From NCBI RefSeq assembly GCF_003122205.1, contig NZ_QEYE01000005.1, positions 62,001 to 126,000 on the forward strand: a stretch of DNA of 64,000 bases, written 5' to 3'. A program made the translations under genes and the position numbers. The notes under the pieces were generated by a model. The model was not told the DNA's origin. It did no database searches and worked only from the letters and a program-made list of their open reading frames with translations. This stretch comes from Maritimibacter sp. 55A14 (lineage in GTDB: Bacteria; Pseudomonadota; Alphaproteobacteria; Rhodobacterales; Rhodobacteraceae). This document shows, in pieces, positions 34,848-43,600 of this stretch. Positions within the stretch are counted from its first letter, which is position 1, and every line of letters begins with the position of its first letter.

Positions 34848-35106
34848 GCGGGGTGCGGCGGGCCTGACGGTGCTCGCCACAGGCGCAAGGCCGCAGGCCG
34901 CCGCGCGATCGCCAGCCCGCCGCGACGGCCGGCGATGTGGGTGTACTTGCGCTAAGCCCTGATCCTGGTCGGATGCGGCAGGGATTACAGCATGTTGCTC
35001 TCGATCTGATCCATTACACCCCGGCAGGACATCCTGTCGCTTGCCCTTCCCGCACGCCCCGCGTAAGAGACAGGCGGATTTGAACGGCAGCTCCGGGGAC
35101 CGCGCC

Positions 35107-36336
35107 ATGCCGCTTCTGGTTATGAAATTCGGCGGCACGTCCGTCGCCGATCTGGACCGGATCAGGAACGCCGCCGCGAAGGTCCGGCGCGAGGTCGAGG
35201 CCGGCTATGACGTGATCATCATCGTCTCGGCGATGTCCGGCAAGACCAACGAGCTGGTCTCCTGGGTCGGCGAGACATCGCCCTTCTACGATGCGCGCGA
35301 ATACGACGCGGTGGTCAGTTCCGGCGAGAACGTGACCGCGGGGCTGATGGCGCTGACGCTTCAGGAAATGGACGTGCCGGCGCGAAGCTGGCAAGGCTGG
35401 CAGGTGCCGCTCAGGACGACATCGGCCCACGGCGCGGCGCGGATCGAGGAGATACCGCGCGCCAATATCGACACCAAGTTCCGCGAAGGCATGCGCGTGG
35501 CGGTGGTCGCGGGCTTCCAGGGCATTTCGCCCGAGGGCCGGATCACCACGCTGGGGCGCGGCGGGTCGGACACCACGGCGGTGGCCTTTGCCGCCGCCTT
35601 CGACGCGGAGCGCTGCGACATCTACACCGATGTGGACGGTGTCTATACCACCGATCCGCGGATCACCGAAAAGGCCCGCAAGCTCGACCGGATCGCGTTC
35701 GAGGAAATGCTGGAGCTGGCCTCGCTCGGGGCCAAGGTGCTCCAGACCCGGTCGGTCGAACTGGCGATGCGCTACAATGTGCGCCTTCAGGTGCGCTCAA
35801 GCTTCAGCGACGAGCCCGGAACGCTTGTCTGCGGCGAGGAGGAAATCATGGAGAGCAACGTTGTCTCGGGCGTCGCCTATTCCCGCGACGAAGCGGAAAT
35901 GACACTGGTTTCGGTGGCCGACCGCCCCGGCATCGCCGCGGCGATCTTCGGGCCGCTGGCAGATGCGGGCGTGAACGTGGACATGATCGTGCAGAATATC
36001 TCGGACGAAGGGCGCACCGACATGACCTTCTCCTGCCCGGTCGATCAGGTTGGTCGCGCGCAGAAGGCCATGCAGGGCACGCGCGACCGAGGCGAGGTCA
36101 ATTTCCACGAACTGATCGCCGATACCGAGGTCTGCAAGGTCTCCGTCGTGGGAATCGGCATGCGCAGCCATGCCGGCGTGGCCGCCACGATGTTCCGCAC
36201 GCTCGCCGCAGAGGGGATCAACATCAAGGTCATTTCAACCTCCGAGATAAAGATTTCCGTTCTGGTCGACCGGAAATACATGGAACTTGCGGTTCAGGCG
36301 CTCCATGATGCGTTCGGACTGGAGAAGTCCGCCTGA
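35107..36336 (+). CDS. lysC: Aspartate kinase
   Basis: 409-residue enzyme that phosphorylates aspartate, the first step to lysine, threonine and methionine. The kinase domain opens with VMKFGGTSVADLDRIRNAA and has TLGRGGSDTTAVA; the two C-terminal ACT domains (SVADRPGIAAAIFGPLADAG; VVGIGMRSHAGVAATMFRTL) provide feedback control. The ATG follows GGGGACCGCGCC. ptsP starts 21 bases downstream, so co-transcription is likely. Confidence 0.97.
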   Translation: MPLLVMKFGGTSVADLDRIRNAAAKVRREVEAGYDVIIIVSAMSGKTNELVSWVGETSPFYDAREYDAVVSSGENVTAGLMALTLQEMDVPARSWQGWQVPLRTTSAHGAARIEEIPRANIDTKFREGMRVAVVAGFQGISPEGRITTLGRGGSDTTAVAFAAAFDAERCDIYTDVDGVYTTDPRITEKARKLDRIAFEEMLELASLGAKVLQTRSVELAMRYNVRLQVRSSFSDEPGTLVCGEEEIMESNVVSGVAYSRDEAEMTLVSVADRPGIAAAIFGPLADAGVNVDMIVQNISDEGRTDMTFSCPVDQVGRAQKAMQGTRDRGEVNFHELIADTEVCKVSVVGIGMRSHAGVAATMFRTLAAEGINIKVISTSEIKISVLVDRKYMELAVQALHDAFGLEKSA

Positions 36337-36357
36337 CAACGGATCGAGACGAGGGCC

Positions 36358-38604
36358 ATGCCCGAGACAACCGACCGCGACTCCCGCAGGCTGCTGCGCC
36401 GCTTGCGCGATACCCTCGCCGATGAGGGCGAGGGCCAGCAGCGACTGGATCGAATCACCAGCCTGATCGCCGATTCGATGGGCACGGACGTGTGCTCGAT
36501 CTACCTGCTGCGTGATTCGGACACGCTGGAACTGTGCGCCACCGAGGGGCTGAAGCCCGAATCCGTGCACCAGACGCGGCTGCGCGTGGGCGAGGGGCTC
36601 GTCGGCCGCGTGGCGGGTGAGGCCACCCCGATCAACACACCCGACGCGCCGGCCGAGCGCGGCTTCCGCTACATGCCCGAGACCGGCGAGGAGAGCTTCT
36701 CGACATTCCTCGGCGTGCCGATCCAGAGGCTTGGGGAGACGCTGGGCGTGCTCGTCGTGCAGTCGCGCGGCACGCGCGACTATTCCGGCGACGAGGTCTA
36801 TGCGCTGGAAGTCGTCGCGATGGTGCTGGCGGAGATGGCCGAACTGGGCGCCTTCGTCGGCGAGGGCGCAGCGATGGCCGCGCGCCACCAGCAGCAGGTG
36901 ATGATCCAGGGCGGCACCGGGCAGGAAGGCGCCGCCATCGGGCATGTCCTGCTGCACGAGCAGCGTGTCGTCGTCTCCAACCCCGTGGCCGACGACCCGG
37001 AGGCCGAATGCGCGCGCCTGCACGAGGCGATGGACAACCTGCGCGGCAATATCGACGACATGCTGTCGGCGACGATGGGCGGCGCGGGGGAAGAGCATAC
37101 CAAAGTTCTGGAAGCCTATCGCATGTTCGCCAATTCCAAGGGCTGGGTGCGGCGCATGGAGGAGGATATCGCCCGCGGCCTGTCGGCGGAGGCCGCGGTG
37201 GAGAAGGAGCAATCGGCGGCGCGCGCGCGCATGAACCGGGTACCCGACGCCTATCTGCGCGAACGGCTGCACGACCTCGACGACCTTTCGAACCGGCTGC
37301 TGCGGCTTCTGACCGGCAAGGGGCGCGCCAGCCTCGACGAGATGCCTGGCGACCCGATCCTTGTGGCGCGCAACATCGGACCGGGCGAGTTGCTTGAGTA
37401 CGGCCGCGCGCTCAAGGGCGTGGTGCTGGAGGAGGGCTCGGTCGGCAGCCACGCCACCATCGTCGCGCGTGCATTGGCCATTCCGCTCATTATCCATGCC
37501 GACCGGATCACCACCGAGGCGCTGAACGGCGATCCGATCCTGGTCGACGGCGATCAGGGCCTCGTGCATCTGCGCCCCGAGGAGACCGTGGCCGCCGCCT
37601 TTCTCGACAAGATCGCGATGCAGGAACAGGCGCAGGAACGCTATGCCTCGATCCGCGACAAGCCCGCCGAGACCCGCGACGGGGTCCGCATCGCGCTGCA
37701 CATGAATGCCGGGCTGATGGCCGACCTGCCCAGCCTGCCGGGCTCGGGCGCCGAGGGCGTGGGGCTCTTCCGCACCGAGTTGCAGTTCCTCACCCGTACC
37801 ACCGTGCCGCGGCGCGGGGCGCTGGCGGCGCTCTACGGCCGGGTGATGGACGCGGCCCAGGGAAAGCGCGTGGTCTTCCGCACGCTCGATATCGGCTCCG
37901 ACAAGGTGCTGCCCTACATGAAGCGCGAGGACGAGCCGAACCCGGCGCTCGGCTGGCGCGCGATCCGCGTCGGGCTCGACAAGCCGGGGGTCATGCGAAT
38001 GCAGTTGCAGGCGCTGATCCGCGGCGCCGCCGGGCGGCCGCTGTCGGTGATGTTCCCCTTCATCGCGCAGGTGCAGGAGTTCGGCGACGCCCGGCGCTTC
38101 CTGCTCGACGAGATCGAGCGCGAGCGCGCGCTGGGCCATGTCCTGCCCGAGACGCTGGAGATCGGCGCGATGCTGGAGACGCCCTCGATGGTCTTCGCGC
38201 CGCGCTGCTTCTTCGAGACGGCCGATTTCATCTCCATTGGCGGCAACGACCTCAAGCAGTTCTTCTTCGCCGCCGATCGCGAGAACGAGCGCGTGCGCAA
38301 GCGCTACGACACGCTGAACGTGAGCTTCTTGAACCTGCTCGAAATGATCGTCAAACGCTGCGCGGAGACCGGCACGCATCTGAGTTTCTGCGGCGAGGAT
38401 GCCGGGCGACCGATCGAGGCACTCTGTTTCGCGGCGATCGGGATCCGCACGCTGTCGATGCGCCCGGCTTCCATCGGGCCGGTCAAGAGCCTGCTCAGGC
38501 GAGCCGATCTGAGCCAGGTGCGCGCCGCCATCGACCAGGCCCGCGCCGAGGGGGTGCAATCGGTGCGCCCGGCGGTGATGGAGTGGCTGAACGCGCAGAG
38601 CTGA
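36358..38604 (+). CDS. ptsP: Phosphoenolpyruvate-protein phosphotransferase PtsP (enzyme I-Ntr)
   Basis: 748-residue enzyme starting the nitrogen-type phosphotransfer chain (PtsP to NPr to EIIA-Ntr). The N-terminal GAF sensor domain (about 20-160) contains VCSIYLLRDSDTLEL and FSTFLGVPIQRLGE. The phosphohistidine domain has the active His in GSVGSHATIVARALAIPLI. The PEP-binding barrel carries GVGLFRTELQFL, VFRTLDIGSDK and FISIGGNDLKQFFFA. Closely follows lysC. Confidence 0.97.
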   Translation: MPETTDRDSRRLLRRLRDTLADEGEGQQRLDRITSLIADSMGTDVCSIYLLRDSDTLELCATEGLKPESVHQTRLRVGEGLVGRVAGEATPINTPDAPAERGFRYMPETGEESFSTFLGVPIQRLGETLGVLVVQSRGTRDYSGDEVYALEVVAMVLAEMAELGAFVGEGAAMAARHQQQVMIQGGTGQEGAAIGHVLLHEQRVVVSNPVADDPEAECARLHEAMDNLRGNIDDMLSATMGGAGEEHTKVLEAYRMFANSKGWVRRMEEDIARGLSAEAAVEKEQSAARARMNRVPDAYLRERLHDLDDLSNRLLRLLTGKGRASLDEMPGDPILVARNIGPGELLEYGRALKGVVLEEGSVGSHATIVARALAIPLIIHADRITTEALNGDPILVDGDQGLVHLRPEETVAAAFLDKIAMQEQAQERYASIRDKPAETRDGVRIALHMNAGLMADLPSLPGSGAEGVGLFRTELQFLTRTTVPRRGALAALYGRVMDAAQGKRVVFRTLDIGSDKVLPYMKREDEPNPALGWRAIRVGLDKPGVMRMQLQALIRGAAGRPLSVMFPFIAQVQEFGDARRFLLDEIERERALGHVLPETLEIGAMLETPSMVFAPRCFFETADFISIGGNDLKQFFFAADRENERVRKRYDTLNVSFLNLLEMIVKRCAETGTHLSFCGEDAGRPIEALCFAAIGIRTLSMRPASIGPVKSLLRRADLSQVRAAIDQARAEGVQSVRPAVMEWLNAQS

Positions 38605-38622
38605 AGCTGCGCGCGGGCAAGG

Positions 38623-38667
38623 CCGGGGCGCTGCCCCGGACCCCGGGATACTTTGGGCAAGAAGAAA
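38623..38667 (+). repeat. Intergenic repeat, copy C
   Basis: Hairpin CCGGGGC-GCT-GCCCCGG (38623-38639) followed by the core CCCCGGGATACTTTGGGCAA then GAAGAAA (38641-38667). Same architecture as copies A and B with a few changes. It lies in the convergent gap between ptsP and the GNAT gene, in plus orientation. Confidence 0.7.
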
Positions 38668-38678
38668 GCCGGGGGTGG

Positions 38679-39167
38679 TCAGCCCGTCCAGGGCGCGACC
38701 GCACCCTGGGGTGGCGGGCCGGGATCGGGGTCCAACGCGGCGATCAGGACGCGGTCGGGGTTGGTGGGCGGCGGGAAGTCCACGCCCTCGGCGCGGGCGA
38801 AACCGAAGCGCCGGTAATAGGGCGCGTCGCCCACCAGCAGCACCCAGTGCCAGCCCAGCGCGCGGGCGCGCGCGAGGCTCTCGCGGATGAGGAGCGCGCC
38901 CAGCCCCTCGCCCTGGCGCGTGGGGTGCACCGCGACTGGGCCCAGCAGGAGCACCGGCCGGCCGCCTACGCGCACCGGCCAGCAACGGATCGCACCGCCC
39001 ACCGCGTCATACTCGTCGCGCGCCACCAGGCAGAGCCCCGCCACCGGCGCCACGCCCTCGCGCAGCCGGTAGGAGGAGAGCGCTTCGCGCCCCGGCGCGA
39101 AGCTGAGGTCATAGAGCGCCTCGACCTCCCACCAGTCTTCTGGCGTTTCCTGATGCAGCCGGACCAC
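38679..39167 (-). CDS. GNAT-family N-acetyltransferase
   Basis: 162-residue acetyltransferase resembling YhbS-type members. The acetyl-CoA loop is AVHPTRQGEGLGALLIRESL (about 77-96), after PVLLLGPV; GDAPYYRRFGFARAEG is the C-terminal signature. Substrate unknown. It converges with ptsP over repeat copy C. Confidence 0.88.
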   Translation of the reverse strand: MVRLHQETPEDWWEVEALYDLSFAPGREALSSYRLREGVAPVAGLCLVARDEYDAVGGAIRCWPVRVGGRPVLLLGPVAVHPTRQGEGLGALLIRESLARARALGWHWVLLVGDAPYYRRFGFARAEGVDFPPPTNPDRVLIAALDPDPGPPPQGAVAPWTG

Positions 39168-39253
39168 CCTGCCCCCGGGAGATTGTGTTTTTGACTGGCA
39201 ACGCCCCTAGCACGCGCGCTAGGTCTTGGGCAAATATCAAAAGGAGCCGCTTC

Positions 39254-39862
39254 ATGTTCTACCGTCCCGCCGATGGCCACGGTTTGCCGCACAACCCGTT
39301 CAACGCCGTGGTCACGCCGCGCCCGATCGGCTGGATCTCCACCCGCGGGACCGACGGGCGGGAGAACCTGGCGCCCTATTCCTTTTTCAACGCCGTGGCC
39401 TATGTGCCGCCGCAGGTGATGTTTGCCTCCACCTCCGCCAAGGAGGATCGCGGGCACACCAAGGACAGCGTCGCGAATATCGAGGCGGCGGGCGTCTTCT
39501 GCGTCAATATTGTGGAGGAGGCCGCGAAGGAGGCGATGAACCTGACCTCGGGAGCCTATGACGGCGATACCGACGAGTTCGAACTGGCCGGCATCACCCG
39601 CGCCGAATGCGAGACGATCCCCTGTTCGCGGGTCGCCGATGCGCCGGCCAATCTGGAATGCCGCGTCACCCAGATCGTGAAGCTGAGAGGCGAGGCGAAT
39701 TTCGTGGTCTTCGGCGAGGTAACGGGCGTGCATCTGCGCGACAATTGCCTGGTGGACGGCATTTTCGACATCACCCGGTTCAACCCACTGTCGCGGCTGG
39801 GCTACCGCGACTACACCGTGGTGCGCGAGGTGTTCAGCCTGAGCCGGCCGGGCGAGGGCTGA
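39254..39862 (+). CDS. Flavin reductase-like (FMN-binding split barrel) protein
   Basis: 202-residue protein of the flavin reductase domain family. VVTPRPIGWISTRG begins the FMN-binding region, followed by NLAPYSFFNAVAYVPPQVMF and a GEVTGVHLRDNCLVDG segment. Members of this group are often annotated as conserved flavoproteins with unknown substrate. AAGGAG is before the ATG at 39254. Confidence 0.88.
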   Translation: MFYRPADGHGLPHNPFNAVVTPRPIGWISTRGTDGRENLAPYSFFNAVAYVPPQVMFASTSAKEDRGHTKDSVANIEAAGVFCVNIVEEAAKEAMNLTSGAYDGDTDEFELAGITRAECETIPCSRVADAPANLECRVTQIVKLRGEANFVVFGEVTGVHLRDNCLVDGIFDITRFNPLSRLGYRDYTVVREVFSLSRPGEG

Positions 39863-39955
39863 ACGGGTCGCGCCCGGCCGGGCCGGCTTTTCTATCGACA
39901 GGCTGCCGCGGAGTTGGCATATGTTGCCCGCATAGGGTGACGGATACGGTTTCAT

Positions 39956-40906
39956 TTGCCGAACAAGCAGAAAATTCACTTCGTCTACACGCGTACCAAG
40001 CTGAAACGCGGGAGCACGATGATGCGTGCCCATCAGCTCTGCCAGATCGCGCAGTCGCAGCTTGACGGGAGGTACGAGTTCGGTCTTTTGGCCATGCCCT
40101 CCGGGCTGGTTCCGGGTCTGCAGCGGGCCTGGGTGGCGCAACAGCCACCGGGCGGCGTCTATTTCGTCACCAAGTTCTGCACCCGCGATCTGTCGCCCGA
40201 AAACGCGCTGCGGCTTCAGCGTAAGGCGGCGGGCGTCTGTTTCGACCATGTGGACCGCGACCTGAGCACTATCGCGACAGCGGGGGCCGATATCCATATC
40301 TGCACCTCGCATGCGCAGAAGGCGGCGCTGGAAGCGATACAGGCCGAGCGCCCGATGATCGGCGGCAAGGCGATGCTGCTGCTCCACAATCCCGACGCCC
40401 GGCTCTACGGCATGGCGTTCGGCGGGCCGGACTCGTTCCGCGCGGTCTATTGCGGCCACCGCAAGGTGACCTGTCTGAGCGAAGCGATCCTGAAGGAGGT
40501 GACCTTTCTGGAGGCCGACACGACCCGCAAGATGGCCCGGCAGATCGTCCGCCTGCCGGAGTTCAATTTCCATTATGGCGTGCGCCGGGAAGACGTGCCC
40601 GACAGCAAGGTCATCAAGCCCTTCACCAAGGGGTTCAACGCCGCGCTCTGCAAGTCCAACATCATCGTCAACCGCCAGGCCCCGGACGCGGTGGAGTTCC
40701 TCGGCCCGGACTATCCCTATCTGATCGAGGGCAGTGGCGAGGTGGAGATACTGGAGACGCTGGCGCGGGCGAAGGACGATTTCGGCGGGCCGGAATGGCG
40801 GCGCGGATTGCAGGTCATGGCCTCGGTCGCAGAGAGGGTGAGCGCCCCGGCGCTCGCCGCTCAGATCGAGGACATCCTCGCGGAACTGGGAGTGAAGGCG
40901 CAATGA
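39956..40906 (+). CDS. Unassigned protein, probably glycan-related; coupled to a methyltransferase
   Basis: 316-residue protein, family not recognised. A TTG at 39956 is the only start that keeps the conserved-looking KIHFVYTRTKLKRGSTMM then RAHQLCQIAQ; a TGA lies in frame 18 bases upstream, and the next ATG (40019) would remove the first strand. GGVYFVTKFCTRDL, VCFDHVDRDL, DIHICTSHAQKAAL and NIIVNRQAPDAVEF suggest a two-domain Rossmann/GT-B-like fold, hence a possible glycosyltransferase, but no signature settles it. It overlaps the next gene as ATGA. No signal peptide or membrane segment. Confidence 0.7.
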   Translation: MPNKQKIHFVYTRTKLKRGSTMMRAHQLCQIAQSQLDGRYEFGLLAMPSGLVPGLQRAWVAQQPPGGVYFVTKFCTRDLSPENALRLQRKAAGVCFDHVDRDLSTIATAGADIHICTSHAQKAALEAIQAERPMIGGKAMLLLHNPDARLYGMAFGGPDSFRAVYCGHRKVTCLSEAILKEVTFLEADTTRKMARQIVRLPEFNFHYGVRREDVPDSKVIKPFTKGFNAALCKSNIIVNRQAPDAVEFLGPDYPYLIEGSGEVEILETLARAKDDFGGPEWRRGLQVMASVAERVSAPALAAQIEDILAELGVKAQ

Positions 40907-41631
40907 GACTAGGACGGCCCAAACCCGGGCATGAACAGCATCCCGATTTCCCGAAGATCGACGGGATGCGCTATACCGAGGTGCTGGGCGCCATCGAGGC
41001 GCGGCGCGGGATCGACTGGTATCTCGAGATCGGCTCGCGCAGCGGCACCTCGATCGCGCAGCGCAAATGCAATTTCGTCGCCGTGGACCCGTTTTTCGCG
41101 ATCAAAGCCCCGGTCTTCAACGGCGCGCCGCAGATGCATTTCATGCAGATGACGAGCGACGATTTCTTCGCCAGCGGCTTTCTGCAGAAAGCCGGCATCC
41201 GCCCCGATCTGGCCTTCATCGACGGGCTTCACCTCTTCGAGTTCGCGCTGCGCGACTTCATGAATGCCGAGAAGACAATGGGCCGCGACGGGATCATCTG
41301 CCTGCATGATGTCTGCCCGTTCAACTATGCCATGACGACGCGCGACACCGCCTATTACGAGAAGCTGCGCCGCCCCTGGACGGGCGATGTCTGGAAGGTG
41401 ATGGCGGTGCTGATGGAGTACCGACCGGATCTGAAGATCGACATTCTCCCGGCGCACAAGACCGGGCTGGGCTGCGTGACACACCTGGAGGCCGGAAACA
41501 CCGTTCTGGACGAGAAATACGACGAGATACTGGCGCGCTATCAAGATTTCGAACTCGAGGATGCGGGTGCCGGCAGCTATTACGGAAGCTTCAGCCTGCG
41601 CGATCCCGAGGCGTATCTGCACGAACTATGA
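40903..41631 (+). CDS. Class I SAM-dependent methyltransferase (Methyltransf_24-like)
   Basis: 242-residue protein with a Rossmann-type fold: WYLEIGSRSGTSIAQ resembles motif I, NFVAVDPFF the acidic ribose-binding strand, and LAFIDGLHLFEFALRDFMNA with IICLHDVCP the pattern typical of Methyltransf_24 enzymes that often modify sugars or cell-surface glycans. It overlaps the previous gene by four bases, so the two products probably act together. It converges with the AraC gene, overlapping by six bases at the 3' ends. Confidence 0.82.
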   Translation: MRLGRPKPGHEQHPDFPKIDGMRYTEVLGAIEARRGIDWYLEIGSRSGTSIAQRKCNFVAVDPFFAIKAPVFNGAPQMHFMQMTSDDFFASGFLQKAGIRPDLAFIDGLHLFEFALRDFMNAEKTMGRDGIICLHDVCPFNYAMTTRDTAYYEKLRRPWTGDVWKVMAVLMEYRPDLKIDILPAHKTGLGCVTHLEAGNTVLDEKYDEILARYQDFELEDAGAGSYYGSFSLRDPEAYLHEL

Positions 41632-42564
41632 CCCCACCCCGCCTGCGGCGCGGCGCATTGCGGCGGGCGAGACGCCGTGATGGGCGGTGAAGGCGCGGGT
41701 GAACGCGCTGCGCGAGGCGAAACCGACGCGCTGCGCCACCCGGTCCACAGGCTCGGAGCCTGCGATCAGCAGGCTGGCCGCGCGCGCCAGGCGCAGGGCG
41801 CGCAGGAACTCCATTGGCCCCGTGCCGTGGAGTGCCGCAAACCGTGCCGCGAAGCTCGACCGGCTCATGCCCGCGCGGGCGGCAAGGCTCTCGATCCCGT
41901 GCGGCGCGCCGGGATCGGCGAGGAGCGCGTCGAGCGCCGGGCGGAGGCGCGAATCGGCCAGAAGCGGCATCCAGCGCATCACCGGATCGCCGGCACGGAG
42001 GCGCGCGCGGAAGAGCCGGATCACGCATTGCAGCAGTAGCGCCCGGATCATCGCCCGGCTGCCCGGCGCCGGATCTGCAAGCTCCGCCAGCAGTGCCTCG
42101 ACCCCCGCCGCAAGCCCCGGTGCCTCGTCGGCATTGGAGTGGATCGGGGCGCGCAGCAGGTCGACGATCCCGTAGGTGCCGCGCAGCGAGACGGTGGCAT
42201 GGGCGCAAATCGCGACCATCCGGTCCGGACCGGCGGCCCCCGCCCCGGCGATGTGATGGGCCAGCCGCAATTCCGCGGGCGCGCAGGCGGGCGGGCGCGC
42301 AGGCCCCGTATCGCCAGTGTTGCGCAGGCTGTGGGCGAGCCCGGCGGGCACCAGCACGAGGCTCCCGGCACGGATCGGCAGGCTCTCGCCCCGGCCGAAG
42401 AGAAACCGGCCCGAGCCGGAGAGCACGTAATGCACCGTCGCCCCGCCATCGCGGCCCAGCCCCAGCGAACAGGCCCCACGCAATTCGCAGAGCGCGAATG
42501 GGTCGGCGACGATTTCCAGCCGGTCGAGCAGGTCCGGGCTGTCAGGAGCATGGACGGCTTTCAT
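41626..42564 (-). CDS. AraC-family transcriptional regulator
   Basis: 312-residue regulator with an N-terminal cupin sensor (VHYVLSGSGRFLFGRG, LVLVPAGLAHSLRN) and a C-terminal double helix-turn-helix (IESLAARAGMSRSSFAARFA; VDRVAQRVGFASRSAFTRAF then TAHHGVSPAAMRR). It is divergent from the exported isochorismatase-fold hydrolase across 129 bases, so that gene is the likely target. The effector is unknown. Confidence 0.92.
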   Translation of the reverse strand: MKAVHAPDSPDLLDRLEIVADPFALCELRGACSLGLGRDGGATVHYVLSGSGRFLFGRGESLPIRAGSLVLVPAGLAHSLRNTGDTGPARPPACAPAELRLAHHIAGAGAAGPDRMVAICAHATVSLRGTYGIVDLLRAPIHSNADEAPGLAAGVEALLAELADPAPGSRAMIRALLLQCVIRLFRARLRAGDPVMRWMPLLADSRLRPALDALLADPGAPHGIESLAARAGMSRSSFAARFAALHGTGPMEFLRALRLARAASLLIAGSEPVDRVAQRVGFASRSAFTRAFTAHHGVSPAAMRRAAGGVGS

Positions 42565-42693
42565 GCGGGCATGACTGGCACGGATCGGCCTTCAGGGCAC
42601 GCAGAAAGACTCTCATGGCACGTATTCCGGACGGAGGGGCACATGGCTCCGGCTATGTATAGGACCTGTTCAACAACCCGATGGAGAGAGACC

Positions 42694-43512
42694 ATGTGTT
42701 CGGACCACGAAGACCGCCGCCGTGACGCGCCGCATCTCAACCGCCGCCAGGCGCTTGCCACGGGCGTCGGCGCCGCCGCCGCCGGCCTGGCCGCCACGCA
42801 GCGCGCCGCGGCCCAGACGGATCCCTATGCCGACCCCGCCGAGCCCGCACTGCCGCCCAGCACGATGGAACTGGACCTCACGCGCGCCGCGCTGGTCGTA
42901 ACCGACCCGCAGATCGACTTCCTGAGCCCAGACGGCGTGACCTGGGGCGTTGTCGGCGCGAGCGTGGAGCGCAACGGAACGGTGGGCAACATCGAGCGGC
43001 TCTTCAAGGCCGCGAAATCCGCGGGCCTCACCGTGGCGATCTCGCCGCATTACTACTATCCGACCGATCATGGCTGGAAATTCGAGGGCGCGCTGGAAAA
43101 GCTGATGCACAAGATCGGCATGTTTGACCGCGAGGGTCCGCTGACGATGGACGGATTCGAGGGCTCCGGCGCGGACTGGATGCCGCAGTACGAGCCCTAC
43201 ATCCACGACGGCAAGACGATCATCTGCTCGCCCCACAAGGTCTACGGACCGGAGACGAACGACATGGTTCTGCAACTGCGCAAGCAGGGCGTGGACCAGG
43301 TGATCCTGGCAGGCATGTCGGCCAATCTCTGCACCGAAAGCCATATGCGTGAGCTTCTGGAACAGGGGTTCGAGGTGGCTGTGGTCAAAGACGCCACCGC
43401 CGCCGCGATGTTGCCCGAGGGCGACGGCTATCTGGCCGCGCTGACCAATTTCCGATACATGGCCAACGCCGTCTGGAGCACCGACGAGGCGGTCGCACAT
43501 CTGGCCGGCTGA
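42694..43512 (+). CDS. Tat-exported isochorismatase-family cysteine hydrolase
   Basis: 272-residue protein. The N-terminus carries a twin-arginine signal (LNRRQALATGVGAAAAGLAA, about 15-34) ending near ATQRAAAQT. The body is an isochorismatase-like fold with the likely triad D71 (VVTDPQIDFL), K182 (SPHKVYG) and C213 (GMSANLCTESHMREL). Most relatives are cytosolic amidases or nicotinamidase-like; an exported, pre-folded member is unusual. Substrate unknown. GGAGAGAGACC precedes the ATG. Divergent AraC regulator next door. Confidence 0.88.
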   Translation: MCSDHEDRRRDAPHLNRRQALATGVGAAAAGLAATQRAAAQTDPYADPAEPALPPSTMELDLTRAALVVTDPQIDFLSPDGVTWGVVGASVERNGTVGNIERLFKAAKSAGLTVAISPHYYYPTDHGWKFEGALEKLMHKIGMFDREGPLTMDGFEGSGADWMPQYEPYIHDGKTIICSPHKVYGPETNDMVLQLRKQGVDQVILAGMSANLCTESHMRELLEQGFEVAVVKDATAAAMLPEGDGYLAALTNFRYMANAVWSTDEAVAHLAG

Positions 43513-43600
43513 CAAGCCGGTGATCGGGCCTGCCGGGCCTTCCCCTCGGCCCGCGAAACGCCTAGCCTTCGCCCGACGGCAATCCGGGCGGAGGCATTTC

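Noticed and set aside
36235-38985. A 916-codon open frame on the minus strand opposite ptsP
   Set aside because: It mirrors the codon pattern of ptsP in a GC-rich genome; its translation has no recognisable domain, while ptsP is unambiguous.
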